A stretch of DNA of 64,000 nt from Novipirellula sp052161655 (GCF_052161655.1 NZ_CP197418.1:3906001-3970000); one strand, 5' to 3'; shown: positions 34,965 through 43,249, numbered from the stretch's first letter. A program made the numbers and translations. The notes: generated from the letters alone by a model not told the origin.

Positions 34965-35420
34965 ATGAAATTCTCACTTCGCGACATACTTTGGTCCACG
35001 GCGATAATCGCGATGATTGCTGGGTTCTTGGTGACGTCTCGGCAACATGTTTCTCAAGTTCGCTTACTTAGTGGACAACTCGCCGACGCGCGAAAGCAGT
35101 CCGGCGAGTTCAAGGACGAAGCTGCACAGGCAGTCGACAACTGGCGTCACTCGGTCGCTGAATCGAAGCAAATTCAAGAAGTCCAGTCGCAAGAAATACT
35201 TTCGCTGCGGGAACTACTTAAACGATCATTGGGCGATCAACGTGATTGGTTCGAGTTGCAAGTGAAGGGTAACAGGATTATCGCCATTGGTCCCGCTACA
35301 TCGGATTCGGTTGAAGTAACACCTCGAATCGTTGATATTGCTGAGAGAAAAACCGGATTGGATGGGCAGCGACTTCGCCGCCTCTTGACACCGATTGAAC
35401 AGCTCAAACTCGGACGCTAA
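34965..35420 (+). CDS. Cassette protein: membrane anchor plus coiled coil
   Basis: A 151-aa protein. Residues 1-25 form an N-terminal anchor (LRDILWSTAIIAMIAGFLV), residues 30-85 a probable coiled coil rich in Gln, Glu and Ser (VRLLSGQLADARKQSGEF), and the C-terminal third a small beta/alpha domain (FELQVKGNRIIAIGPA). Topology suggests a cell-envelope protein. Family not recognised. Confidence 0.65.
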   Translation: MKFSLRDILWSTAIIAMIAGFLVTSRQHVSQVRLLSGQLADARKQSGEFKDEAAQAVDNWRHSVAESKQIQEVQSQEILSLRELLKRSLGDQRDWFELQVKGNRIIAIGPATSDSVEVTPRIVDIAERKTGLDGQRLRRLLTPIEQLKLGR

Positions 35421-35455
35421 ATATTACCGCGGCAGCGTTAGGGGACGAACTGTCC

Positions 35456-35535
35456 GATGTAACCACGCGGCGAAGTCGGGCGATTTGAAGTGGATGACTA
35501 TCCGTCGCCGCTGGCTGATCGGAAACGTTTTCCGA
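35456..35535 (+). repeat. attC-like site 5
   Basis: Left GATGTAACCACGCGGCGAAG, loop ATTTGAAGTGGATGAC, right TCGCCGCTGGCTGATCGG and ACGTTTTCC. GCGGCGA pairs with TCGCCGC at the base of the hairpin. Confidence 0.6.
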
Positions 35536-35571
35536 CTGAAATCATACGACTCCACGAGCGGGAATCATACA

Positions 35572-36153
35572 ATGCGATGGTCGAAGGTTTTTGCTCTCTT
35601 TTGCCTTGCACTTTTAGGCAGTATCGCGCAGGGCGCAACGCTTTTCCAGCGTGTGACACCGAACGAAAGAACCTTCACTATGAAGGACAACGGAAACAAT
35701 ACATTCACCTTCACCGTTACGCGTGATCCGGCGATCACTGCCCCTCCCCAAGATGCCAAATACGAAATTCGTAGAAATGGAAATCTTAGAATAAGTGATG
35801 GCTCTAAGACGCTTCTCAGCGTTTCTGTATCCCCATCTACCACAATGAATGGGATGCTAATCTATCGTTACACTATCGCAAAAGACGTTGCCGCTAATGC
35901 AGTGTTTCAACTATCCGAATCTTGGCAACCAAAAATCGGTCTTCCCATACTTGGCGATGGTCACATGAACCTTGTCGATAAGGTAGCGTTTCAACTGTCC
36001 GAATCTAGGCGAGGAAAAAGCGGTTTTGGTTACGTGACTCAATACGGACTCGCCACGGCACCGGGGTTCTCGCAGAATCCGACTCCCGTATCAACGGACG
36101 ATCGTTCATTTGATCCACCCCCTTTCCCCTCCGAGCAGGGCGACGGCGGATAG
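35572..36153 (+). CDS. Cassette secreted hypothetical protein with repeated segment
   Basis: A 193-aa protein with a signal peptide (MRWSKVFALFCLALLGSIAQ). The mature part is beta-rich. An internal duplication is visible: VFQLSESWQPKIGLPIL and VAFQLSESRRGKSGFGY. The C-terminus is Pro-rich. ATG 35572 was chosen because upstream codons lie in the attC-like site and lack protein character. It ends 13 bases before a group II intron 5' end. Confidence 0.6.
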   Translation: MRWSKVFALFCLALLGSIAQGATLFQRVTPNERTFTMKDNGNNTFTFTVTRDPAITAPPQDAKYEIRRNGNLRISDGSKTLLSVSVSPSTTMNGMLIYRYTIAKDVAANAVFQLSESWQPKIGLPILGDGHMNLVDKVAFQLSESRRGKSGFGYVTQYGLATAPGFSQNPTPVSTDDRSFDPPPFPSEQGDGG

Positions 36154-36166
36154 CAAAGCTGTGCAC

Positions 36167-36905
36167 GTGCGGACTGGCAAGGTCTTGAAGATTTGCGGGT
36201 GTGAAGACTTGGAAGTTGGGAGTGCTTGCTGGGGGGCCCGGCGCAGTGCGAGATGTTGTCGAACTCGGGCGTATGTCAGACAGAAAGATTGATGCGACAG
36301 AAAAATTGGAAATGAGGAGAAGCGAGCACTCTATTTTTCTGTCTTCATATTTCTGTCACACATTTTCTTGTTTGTGGTCTTCAATTCGCGTCGTCTGTTG
36401 AACACTGCGTCGATCGCTGTCGCCGCTACCGCGGCTATGGTGGTGTCGACGTGTCCGAAACCCCACGCTTTTGCGTGGGGCTAAATGCTGCCGCCACTAC
36501 CGTGGCTTTGGATCGTCGTTGATTGACTTGCATTTTGTCCTTTGGCAATTCCGTACTGCGTCGCTCATTCGCGATGATTCGCGATGATTCGCGTGATTCG
36601 CGTGATTCGCGTGATTCGCGGGCAAACGTTTAGGTGCGGTATTACGCCACGAATCAGGCGAATTTACACGAATCTCAATACTCGTGTAGCGGACTTGATC
36701 GCGGTGGGCAGTACGGGGTGATGCCAGGTGAGAAAAGTCGCCTGGGAGCCAGATTCGCCGGCGGCGCCTGTCCGGTTCTGAGAGGGTTCGGAGATCAATT
36801 GGACTGTGACGAATTGGACAAGGATCAAATACAGTGTCACCCCAAGGAGAGATCTGTGGCAAACTGTGAACACAAAGCGTATCCTAACATCCGAGAGACA
36901 CCGTT
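36167..36905 (+). mobile_element. Group II intron relic, longest copy
   Basis: 5' end GTGCGGACTGGCAAGGTC at 36167. Domain V-like hairpin at 36746-36779 (GAGCCAGATTCGCCG, GCCTGTCCGGTTC) keeps the GGTTC strand, followed by AGAGGG and the terminal module at 36836-36898. No reverse transcriptase frame is present; the interior is the TCAGACAGAAAGATT module, a CCGCTACCGCGGCTATGGTG segment and a 9-bp tandem repeat. Fills most of the 36154-36994 gap. Confidence 0.6.
36567..36621. repeat. Tandem 9-bp repeat GATTCGCGT
   Basis: About six units of 9-10 bp (GATTCGCGAT or GATTCGCGT) inside the intron relic. The equivalent place in the other relics (33945, 40265) has one or two units, so the array has expanded here. 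Confidence 0.8.
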
Positions 36906-36988
36906 CTACTCGCCCGAAGGCCGGCTCGCGAGATTTTTAGCAATGGGAAATCAACCGTCCGTGCCCGTTACCGCCGCAGTTATTCGAA
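36905..36988 (+). repeat. attC-like right half after intron relic
   Basis: CCGAAGGCCGGCTCGCGAG, loop TTTTTAGCAATGGGAAATC, then CCGTTACCGCCGCAGTTATTCG, ending like the sites at 30479 and 41396. The intron relic abuts its left side. Confidence 0.5.
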
Positions 36989-36994
36989 TGAAAT

Positions 36995-37678
36995 ATGTTC
37001 TGGCCATTTAAACGCAAACCGCGATCTAGTGGTGGCCTTCCTTCGCGAGCCGCGATTGACGCTTTATCAGACGTGCCGGTTCCCTTCGGATACAAAATGG
37101 CATGGTGGACTGTGCGATCGGATCATCTTCAACGTGTCGCCAGTTTTCTGGAGCTTAACGCTGCCTCCGCATGCAATTGGTCATCTGGCGTACCACTCGC
37201 TTACGATGGCGGCGTGTTTCTCACGCCACCCGTAAACGGATGGATTCTGATTTGCGGTACCCGTCTGCCGCCGCAGTCCGAAGACGCCGCCACGGAAGTT
37301 GAAACCCGACTGGAGATTCTCAGTCACGAATTTTCGGACGCCCAAGTGTTCGCAACGCATCGCGTTGTTGAATATCACGTTTGGGCTCGGGCTCGTGACG
37401 GTTCACTAACTCGGGGATTCGGCCATCTTGGTGAAGCCGGCGTGACATTTTGGGACACCGGGTTCGACGAAGGCGAGGATGCACTTGGATTTGATTTTGT
37501 GGATTTGTCTGACGATCCTTCTGAGGACGAGCTTGACGCCGCGGACTGGCCGTCCGAAGATCACGTCATGCAAGTCGCATCGGCATGGTCCGTAGCACCC
37601 GTTGATTTTGGCGAACACATGTTGGCAGGTGTGGGGATAGTGGCTTCCTCTGCCAACTTCTTCTCCGACGCCAGATGA
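36995..37678 (+). CDS. Cassette hypothetical protein
   Basis: A 227-aa soluble protein starting MFWPFKRKPRSSGGLP. Hallmarks are PFGYKMAWWTVRSDH, LTPPVNGWILICGTRLPPQ and the strand pair VFATHRVVEYHVWARA followed by RGFGHLGEAG; the C-terminus is strongly acidic (DLSDDPSEDELDAADWPSED). I recall this pattern from unnamed proteins in other bacteria but know no function. It begins six bases after an attC-like end and stops just before the next. Confidence 0.72.
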   Translation: MFWPFKRKPRSSGGLPSRAAIDALSDVPVPFGYKMAWWTVRSDHLQRVASFLELNAASACNWSSGVPLAYDGGVFLTPPVNGWILICGTRLPPQSEDAATEVETRLEILSHEFSDAQVFATHRVVEYHVWARARDGSLTRGFGHLGEAGVTFWDTGFDEGEDALGFDFVDLSDDPSEDELDAADWPSEDHVMQVASAWSVAPVDFGEHMLAGVGIVASSANFFSDAR

Positions 37679-37679
37679 T

Positions 37680-37778
37680 CGAATGACCATCCCGTGCATA
37701 CGTCGCCGGTTTTGCGGCTTTGCTCGAATCGACATTCAACCTTTCCTGCCCGGTGACGGGCAACATTCTGCTACTGAG
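37680..37778 (+). repeat. attC-like site 6
   Basis: Left GAATGACCATCCCGTGCAT, as at 40756 and 41396; right CCGGTGACGGGCAACATTC. CGTCGCCGG on the left pairs with CCGGTGACG on the right. Confidence 0.6.
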
Positions 37779-37786
37779 GCCCAATA

Positions 37787-38293
37787 GTGACAGTAACTAG
37801 ATGTGCGACGCTAGTGACGGCAATGGCAGTTGCAGCCGCGATTGGACTTTTTTTCAGAGTCTCCTCGACTACGTCAGCTGAAGAAATGAGTGCGCAAAAA
37901 CCTGTGTATGTCAAACAATTTGCTGCGGGCAAGGTTATCGGCCATTTGGGACACCCGCTCGGAACTGTCGTGCGAATCACCGGAATTTGTGTCGATGGGG
38001 ATCGGACACGACGCCGTGCGGATGTCGGCAAGACGTTGCTCGAAATACGAGCTGTCAACGGTACGCCGTTGAAACGACCATTTGTTGTTCCGTTTGAACG
38101 TGCTGCCGTCGAAGTGACGAAACCGAATGATGGCGACTTGTTCGATTACTATGCGCATGAATGGGGGACGTTCGACGGAATTGTCGCAGTTCCCAAAGAC
38201 TTGGGGCTCCACAAACCAATGGTGGCCAACGATGGCTTCCACTATCGTCCAAAAGTTACAGTACACAAATCAAACATGGCGTCGCCGCACTAA
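37787..38293 (+). CDS. Cassette secreted hypothetical protein
   Basis: A 168-aa protein with an N-terminal hydrophobic stretch (ATLVTAMAVAAAIGLFF), likely a signal or anchor. The mature part opens KQFAAGKVIGHLGHPLGTVV followed by RITGICVDGD, then a strand-rich core ending in FDYYAHEWGTFDGIVAVPKD. Proteins with this HLGHPLGT-type opening occur repeatedly in planctomycete genomes as far as I recall; no function is known to me. GTG start. Its TAA stop forms part of the next attC-like left end. Confidence 0.68.
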   Translation: MTVTRCATLVTAMAVAAAIGLFFRVSSTTSAEEMSAQKPVYVKQFAAGKVIGHLGHPLGTVVRITGICVDGDRTRRRADVGKTLLEIRAVNGTPLKRPFVVPFERAAVEVTKPNDGDLFDYYAHEWGTFDGIVAVPKDLGLHKPMVANDGFHYRPKVTVHKSNMASPH

Positions 38294-38405
38294 CGTAGCC
38301 GCACCAATCGGTGGACGGGAGGGCTCGGCGCGGTCGGTTCAGGATTCAACATTAACTCCTCCGTCCCCGTAAATCCCGCCGTTGTTGTTGTTCGTCGATG
38401 CGCGG
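38289..38405 (+). repeat. attC-like site 7
   Basis: Left ACTAACG contains the stop of the previous gene. Left arm CGGTGGACGGGAGG pairs with CCTCCGTCCCCG; right end GCCGTTGTTG. The interval to 38510 shows nothing further. Confidence 0.6.
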
Positions 38406-38510
38406 TCGATTTGCAAGTTCCCATTCGGTTGCTCGGTCGAACTTCGGTCGGTAACCTAAAGGTTCGATGAGACGATCCGATTGGCGAATCGCGTGCCACG
38501 CAGGCACAGC

Positions 38511-38598
38511 GTAAGAATCATGTGATGCACACGAGCGGCGGCAACGTTTTTTCGTGAACGCAACGTCATGGATTGCCGCCGTGTGATCAACAACGCTA
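38511..38598 (+). repeat. attC-like site 8
   Basis: TGATGCACACGAGCGGCGGCAA pairs almost fully with TTGCCGCCGTGTGATCA, leaving CTC and C as extra-helical bases on one side, the strand-marking feature of true attC sites. Loop about 25 nt. Right end AACGCTAC. Confidence 0.68.
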
Positions 38599-38622
38599 CC
38601 TGACTGAAGATTCGCAACGCTA

Positions 38623-39162
38623 ATGGGCTATTTGACGTCTTGGATTGCAGTCACTTTGCCGCAGGGTGTAGCACGCTCTCGCTTCAACGTCCGGACCACT
38701 GGCCAGCGATCTGACTTCGCGGAATTCACGTTGTCTGACGCCGTTCTGCCAAACGGATGGTATCTGATCGTTGCAAACCGATGCGATTGGGCGGAGGGGC
38801 AAGACCTCCACCAGCTTTCTCTTGGGGGCGAACTTGTTACTGCCTTCGTCGAAGAACATGTGATGGTGAGTGGCGCGTCGCACTGGCGAGATGGCAAGAC
38901 AGTCTGGAATGTGGAACACAATTCCGAACTATCATCGGATCACCTGTCGGAGACCGGGGAATTGCCTCATGGATACCGCGAAATCGCTGACGATCTAATC
39001 GAACAACAAAAGGCTGTAGATGACTGCGACTACATTTTTGACATTCCCGTAATGGCCGCTCGGTTACTGACGGGATATCGACACGACGAAGATGGACCCT
39101 GGACCGAACGCGAGCCATTCGAGATGTTGGAGCCTGTCCGACCTTGGTGGCGGTTCTGGTGA
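38623..39162 (+). CDS. Cassette hypothetical protein
   Basis: A 179-aa soluble protein. Conserved-looking blocks are FTLSDAVLPNGWYLIVANRC, EEHVMVSGASHWRDGKTVW, and the C-terminal IFDIPVMAARLLTGYRHDED. The pattern resembles an unnamed family seen elsewhere in bacteria, often near immunity-type genes, but I cannot assign a role. ATG follows the preceding attC-like site by 25 bases. Confidence 0.72.
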   Translation: MGYLTSWIAVTLPQGVARSRFNVRTTGQRSDFAEFTLSDAVLPNGWYLIVANRCDWAEGQDLHQLSLGGELVTAFVEEHVMVSGASHWRDGKTVWNVEHNSELSSDHLSETGELPHGYREIADDLIEQQKAVDDCDYIFDIPVMAARLLTGYRHDEDGPWTEREPFEMLEPVRPWWRFW

Positions 39163-39177
39163 TCCCCGAAAATCGCG

Positions 39178-39272
39178 GGTAACCATTGAGTGACCGAAGA
39201 ACGGGTTGCGCGATTTTACAAATGGAAACTCTTCTGTCCGTACTCAGCGACGGAGACCGTTCTTGTTCACTG
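39178..39272 (+). repeat. attC-like site 9
   Basis: Left GGGTAACCATTGAGTGACCG, loop TTTTACAAATGGAAACTC (AAATGGAAA is shared with 41396 and 42028), right GACGGAGACCGTTCTTG. Arm pairing is poor, so this copy is degraded. Confidence 0.5.
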
Positions 39273-39345
39273 CAAGTGGGAATCGTTTCTGACCGCGTTG
39301 CCTCCGCTTGAGCAATTACAAGCGTGCACTTAAAGGAGTATACGG

Positions 39346-39858
39346 ATGTCGCGAATTAGATCCCCTTTCATCGCCATCGTCACCGCGAGTCTACTCGCCG
39401 TGACGGCGAATTCCGCTTTCGGCATACTGGTGCAGATTGGTTCCGATTGCCGAATTCCCTTCACTCTTGGTTACCCCAAGCAGGCGGTCATTCAGGTCGT
39501 GGCTGCCCTGAAATCCGACAACTGTCGATTTGTTGATGGTCAGTCGAATATGCGTGTGTCAACCTTGCGTTTTCGGGGCGACACGACCGCCATCAACGTG
39601 ATGCTGAAGAGGCTTGCCGATTGTCCAGCCACGACGGTCGCCGTATCGTTCAAAGCAATGGATCACCCATGCGATTGGCAGATCGATCATTCCGTAAGAT
39701 CCAACACATTTGGAGTCATCGTTAATTTGAAGTCGGCTCGGATCAGACTCGAAGAGCTCATCATTCCGCCCGCCAAGGGCCCGGAGTTAAAAAGCGAAAC
39801 ACGAATTTCGACGGAACCATGCGATGCAAGTGCGGACTGGCAACATGTTGAAGACTAG
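39346..39858 (+). CDS. Cassette secreted hypothetical protein running into an intron relic
   Basis: A 170-aa protein with a signal peptide (IAIVTASLLAVTANSAFG). The mature part has several Cys (SDCRIPF, SDNCRF, LADCPATT, DHPCDW) that could form disulfides. The last ten residues (ADWQHVED) are encoded by the group II intron 5' end starting at 39830, so the native C-terminus has probably been replaced. No family recognised. Confidence 0.62.
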   Translation: MSRIRSPFIAIVTASLLAVTANSAFGILVQIGSDCRIPFTLGYPKQAVIQVVAALKSDNCRFVDGQSNMRVSTLRFRGDTTAINVMLKRLADCPATTVAVSFKAMDHPCDWQIDHSVRSNTFGVIVNLKSARIRLEELIIPPAKGPELKSETRISTEPCDASADWQHVED

Positions 39859-40460
39859 CAGGAGTTGGGAGTTGGTTCAGGGCGAGATGTTGTGCTCGCA
39901 CGTGTTGTGACATAGCGTTTGTCAGACAGAAAGATTATTGCGACAGAACAATTTGAAAGACAATTCGCCCGATGTCTTATCTTCCTACCTCCATTTTCCT
40001 ACCAAATGTTTTGCCGGGGTGGGCGGAGAGGTGGAATCCAGGAACGTGCGGCTGTCGCTGAATCGGACGTATCCAGTTCGTGTCTCCCACTTGAAATCGG
40101 CATCGATCGCTGTCGCCGCTACCGCGGCTATGGTGGTGTCGACGTGTTTGAAACCCCCACGCTTACGCGTGGGGCTACATTCTGTCGCCGCTCTCGCGGC
40201 TGTTGATCGTCGTTGATCGGGATGCATTTGGCCTCTTAGCAATTCCGTCCTGCGACGCTCATTCGCGATGATTTGCGTGATTCGAGGGCAAACGTTTAGG
40301 TTTGGTATTGCGCCACGAATCACGCGAATTTCCGCGACTTTCAATGCTCGAGATGGGGACTTGAGCGTGATGGCAGTGCGAGGTGATGCCAGGTGAGAAA
40401 AGTCGCTTGGGAGCCGGTTGCACTAACATCGCCCGCTGACAATGCAGTCGGCAGTTCTGA
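39830..40460 (+). mobile_element. Group II intron relic
   Basis: 5' end GTGCGGACTGGCAACATG; the CAGACAGAAAGATTATTGCG module (39916-40030), a CCGCTACCGCGGCTATGGTG segment, GATTTGCGTGATTCG, then a badly decayed domain V (40411-40458: GAGCCGGTTGC with GGCAGTTCTGAG). The terminal GTGACACCCC module is absent; instead a hydrolase fragment follows. Confidence 0.5.
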
Positions 40461-40569
40461 GGCAATTCAGTAGCGTTGGTTCCAAATGCGATTCGCACTA
40501 GTGCAACATCGCGAATGAGTAAGCTGGTGCGGCGATGCTGGCGCGTGGCACCGTTGAGCAACTTCGGCT

Positions 40570-40761
40570 GTGCTCGATTGGCAACCAGGTCCGCGACCGA
40601 TCTCGGTGCCCGTTGTACAAATCCACGGTGATGCCGACGCCACTTTCCCGATTCGATATACTAAACCAGATGTTGTGATTCGCGATGGTCGGCACGCGTT
40701 GCCGGTTTCGCACCCAATCGAGACCGCAAACGCCATTGCTGCCTTTACAAAGATGCGATAA
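40570..40761 (+). pseudogene. Alpha/beta-hydrolase C-terminal fragment
   Basis: About 63 codons encoding the end of an alpha/beta-hydrolase: VPVVQIHGDADATFPIRYT holds the catalytic Asp region, and IRDGRHALPVSHPIE the catalytic His. The frame is closed by a TGA just upstream (40552-40554), and hydrolase-like sequence does not continue in any frame beyond 40500, where the intron relic begins. The 5' two-thirds of the gene are lost. Its stop (TAA) lies at the left end of an attC-like site. Confidence 0.65.
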
Positions 40762-40848
40762 CCATCCCGATCCATCGGAGCGGCGAAGTCGCGTTTTTTT
40801 AACAATTAAAAAACTCTCATCACCGCCCCGTCATCGGTAACGTTCGTC
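40756..40848 (+). repeat. attC-like site 10
   Basis: Best left end: GCGATAACCATCCCGATCCA. CCATCGGAGCGG pairs with CCGCCCCGTCATCGG. Centre TTTTTTTAACAATTAAAAAA; right end GGTAACGTTCGTC. Clear sequence relative of the 30479 site. Confidence 0.68.
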
Positions 40849-40859
40849 GGCTGAATTCA

Positions 40860-41330
40860 TTGTTAACTCAGAATCCTTACGAAGCTGTTGTCGTTGACGC
40901 ACCGGAAGTTCGCACCTGGGCTGTGCCGTTTGCGGTGTCCGCAACAATTGCATTTGAACTCTCCGCAATTGCATCCACAGGCAACGATCTCTCCGTCTAC
41001 GTTGGATCGCCGACCGCGGTTCTTCAAAACGTTGTGCCGGCATTTGTATTTGCTTTGCTGATAGGACGGTTTAATGGGGTTCCCAACACTGTCAGCAGAT
41101 CCTGGATTACATTGCCTGGCCGTCTATTTGGCGGATGTATACTCGGCACGACTGTACTACCGGTGAATCACATGGTAATGGACTACCTGTACCTAATTCC
41201 GTTGCCAAGTAAGCTTGTGGAAGTTTTGCTTGTCATGCTGGTTCCCGTCATACTCTGTACGGTGGCTGAGCGAGCATTTCTTCGAGTATTTGAACAAAAA
41301 CAAACTTTGAGCGAGACAAGATGTGGGTAA
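40860..41330 (+). CDS. Cassette membrane protein
   Basis: A 156-aa protein with four hydrophobic segments: VPFAVSATIAFELSAIAS, VVPAFVFALLIGRF, RLFGGCILGTTVLPVNHMV and VEVLLVMLVPVILCTVAE. No motif recognised. It starts with TTG at 40860 directly after an attC-like site; no better start is in frame. Its stop overlaps the next attC-like left end (GGGTAACC). Confidence 0.6.
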   Translation: MLTQNPYEAVVVDAPEVRTWAVPFAVSATIAFELSAIASTGNDLSVYVGSPTAVLQNVVPAFVFALLIGRFNGVPNTVSRSWITLPGRLFGGCILGTTVLPVNHMVMDYLYLIPLPSKLVEVLLVMLVPVILCTVAERAFLRVFEQKQTLSETRCG

Positions 41331-41400
41331 CCCAAGTCTGCATCGCAGATCGGGACTACCTATACTTGGTCATTACAACATTCACCGCCCGATCGCGGTA
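41325..41400 (+). repeat. attC-like site 11
   Basis: Left GGGTAACC with the upstream gene's stop; GCATCGCAGATCGGGAC pairs with GCCCGATCGCGG; right end GGTAACC is shared with the next site, so two sites are fused with no gene between. Confidence 0.6.
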
Positions 41401-41487
41401 ACCATGCCGTGCACGCGAATGACGGCATAAGTTGTTTGCAAATGGAAACCAGAATGGCCGGCTTCGGTGACGACCGCCGTTATTCGA
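41396..41487 (+). repeat. attC-like site 12
   Basis: GCGGTAACCATGCCGTGCAC at the left, AAATGGAAACC in the loop, GGTGACGACCGCCGTTATTCG at the right. CGAATGACGG pairs with CCGGCTTCGG with one bulge. The following 41488-41760 has no gene I can support, only a possible 30-codon frame. Confidence 0.65.
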
Positions 41488-41760
41488 CTGGAATTCCGAA
41501 TGGCGCGCCCCAAAGTCCTGCGATTCTCGCCTTCGTCATTGCCGCACGCTGTATACGCAACGCGTCCGCCAGCCCTGCGTCGTGTAAGCTAGGATGACGC
41601 ATTGACTGATTATTACTGACTAAATATTAATGATGAACCGATGGTGGCCACGAATTCGACAATAGAAGCCAGTTGATAAATCACACCGACGAGATCGAAG
41701 TGACTGTCTCGTTACTTCTCTTACATCGATGCCATCGTTGCTAAAAACTCAGGTAAACAA

Positions 41761-41967
41761 ATGAAACACTCACTCAAGATTCTTGCTTTAACTCTCATGT
41801 TACTCGCTCTTGTGGTTCTTATAATCGACACTCAATCGACAGCCGAGCAAGCCGGGCTTGTCTCGACTGCGGCGAGCTTTGCGATGATGACAGGGATCGC
41901 GTTATTGGAAGTCGATCGACGGTTGGTCGCACTTGAGTCCGACAAGGAAGCTTCCGAAAAGGTTTAG
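41761..41967 (+). CDS. Small two-segment membrane protein
   Basis: A 68-aa protein: basic start MKHSLKIL, transmembrane segment ALTLMLLALVVLIIDTQS, a second hydrophobic stretch SFAMMTGIALLEVD, then a charged tail. Too short for a confident family. It is followed by an attC-like site, as expected for a cassette. Confidence 0.6.
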   Translation: MKHSLKILALTLMLLALVVLIIDTQSTAEQAGLVSTAASFAMMTGIALLEVDRRLVALESDKEASEKV

Positions 41968-42027
41968 CTTTGGTCGGTCGCAGCGAATCGCCAACGATAG
42001 GAATTCACCAAGTCGGATAGCGAATCA

Positions 42028-42100
42028 ATTAACGCGGAGTGGTCAACAACGTTTTTTTAAATGGAAGATCAACCGCGGCCACCCCGTGATTGCGGCCCCG
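42028..42100 (+). repeat. attC-like site 13
   Basis: ATTAACGCGGAGTGGTCAAC pairs with GATCAACCGCGGCCACCCCGTG over about ten positions; loop TTTTTTTAAATGGAA. Confidence 0.6.
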
Positions 42101-42150
42101 ATTCAGATTGATGCGTTGTGCTCACACGTGTTGAGGAATGGTGGATAGAA

Positions 42151-42575
42151 GACAGGAAGATTGTTGCGATAGAAAAACTAGAAAGACAGATCGTTGAGTA
42201 CCTTCTCTTCCTATCTCCATTTTCCTACCAAATTGTTTTGCCGGTGTGGCCGGAGAACTGGGATGCAGGAACGTACGGCGTCCAATGCATCGGACTCCGC
42301 TCATTCTCGTCTCTCACTCAACTTTGTCAGCGATCGCTGACGCGGCTACCGCGGCTAGTTTGACTTGTTGATCGCGATGGGCAGTGTGAAGTATTGCTAG
42401 TTGCGAAGTGTCGGCCGGCAAGCCGGATGCGTTGACAACGTCTACTGTCAATGCTGTCGACGGTTTGGAAGCAATTCGGTGGTGAATTGGAGAGGGATCA
42501 AATATTGTGACACCCCAAAGCGAAATCTGTGGCGGACCGTGAGCACAAAGCGTATCCTAACATCCGAACGGCACC
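42151..42575 (+). mobile_element. Degraded group II intron relic with repeat modules
   Basis: GACAGGAAGATTGTTGCG module (to 42275), CGCGGCTACCGCGGCTAG, a decayed domain V near 42423-42473 (AAGCCGGATGCG, GTCGACGGTTTGG), and the terminal GTGACACCCCAAAGCGAAAT module at 42509-42570. The 5' GTGCG end is not evident. Confidence 0.5.
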
Positions 42576-42582
42576 GTTTTAC

Positions 42583-42660
42583 TCGCGTGAAGGACGCGAG
42601 TCGAGCGATTTAGCCGTTTGAGACCTGTCCTCGCGTTCCTGTTGATGCAAGACGTTCGCT
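42583..42660 (+). repeat. attC-like site after intron relic
   Basis: GTGAAGGACGCGAG pairs with CTCGCGTTCCTG; right end AGACGTTCGC. Abuts the terminal intron-relic module on the left. Confidence 0.55.
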
Positions 42661-42684
42661 AAGAAAGTGCATTGGAGGAAGTTC

Positions 42685-43017
42685 ATGTGTCGTCCGTTCA
42701 CTTTGGAGATTCTGCTTGGATTTGTAGGGTGCGCGAATGATGCGTCGACACCTCCTTCGGCCGCAGAGACAACAACTGGAATCTCGTCAACCGGCGATCT
42801 CGACGCCGGGCGTTCATTGCCGGAAGTAAGTCCAGAACTGGTGTACCCTGAAAAGAGTGAAGTGCTGCGATTGCTTGTGCGTGCAACGACGCTGGAGTCC
42901 GATGGCAGATTCGAGGATGCCTTGTCGGTTGCGAATCAAGCCGTTGCCATCGATCCCAACAGCCCCAAGGCCAGCGAGTTGAAAGCAAGGCTTGAGGAGC
43001 TTCTTCGCCGCGTGTAG
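42685..43017 (+). CDS. Cassette lipoprotein-like protein with TPR
   Basis: A 110-aa protein. The N-terminus MCRPFTLEILLGFVGC resembles a short lipoprotein signal with Cys16 as lipidation site. A Ser/Thr-rich linker precedes a C-terminal helical pair with a TPR signature (VRATTLESDGRFEDALSVAN, then AIDPNSPKASELKARLEEL). The start is decided by GGAGGA five bases upstream. One repeat suggests a small interaction module. Function unknown. Confidence 0.65.
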   Translation: MCRPFTLEILLGFVGCANDASTPPSAAETTTGISSTGDLDAGRSLPEVSPELVYPEKSEVLRLLVRATTLESDGRFEDALSVANQAVAIDPNSPKASELKARLEELLRRV

Positions 43018-43067
43018 ATGATTCCAACTATCGAAATTCTGACTGTACTACTTAGAGAATATTGAAA

Positions 43068-43138
43068 TGCACGCGAGTCGCCGAATGCGTACTCCCCAAT
43101 GCTGAATCCGTATCAAATAGCGTCGCCGGGTGAACATG
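43068..43138 (+). repeat. attC-like site 14
   Basis: Left arm TGCACGCGAGTCGCCGAATG, right TAGCGTCGCCGGGTGAAC; same subtype as sites 1, 3 and 17. Confidence 0.55.
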
Positions 43139-43249
43139 GCTCAGCACAACAATCCACGCGTGTGTCAACCGTTAGAGCTTCACTGACTTGCGGTTCTGCA
43201 ACTTCGATTCTTCTGGTCACTCAAACATGAGCGGACTCAGTTCGACAGG

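Noticed and set aside
38406..38510. Possible very short cassette gene (MRGRFASSHS...) between two attC-like sites
   Set aside because: Only about 18 codons with no ribosome site; better viewed as spacer or a degraded site.
41409..41597. 62-codon frame and a nested 30-codon frame after the attC-like site at 41396
   Set aside because: Starts within the recombination-site sequence and lacks protein character; the cassette here may be empty or eroded.
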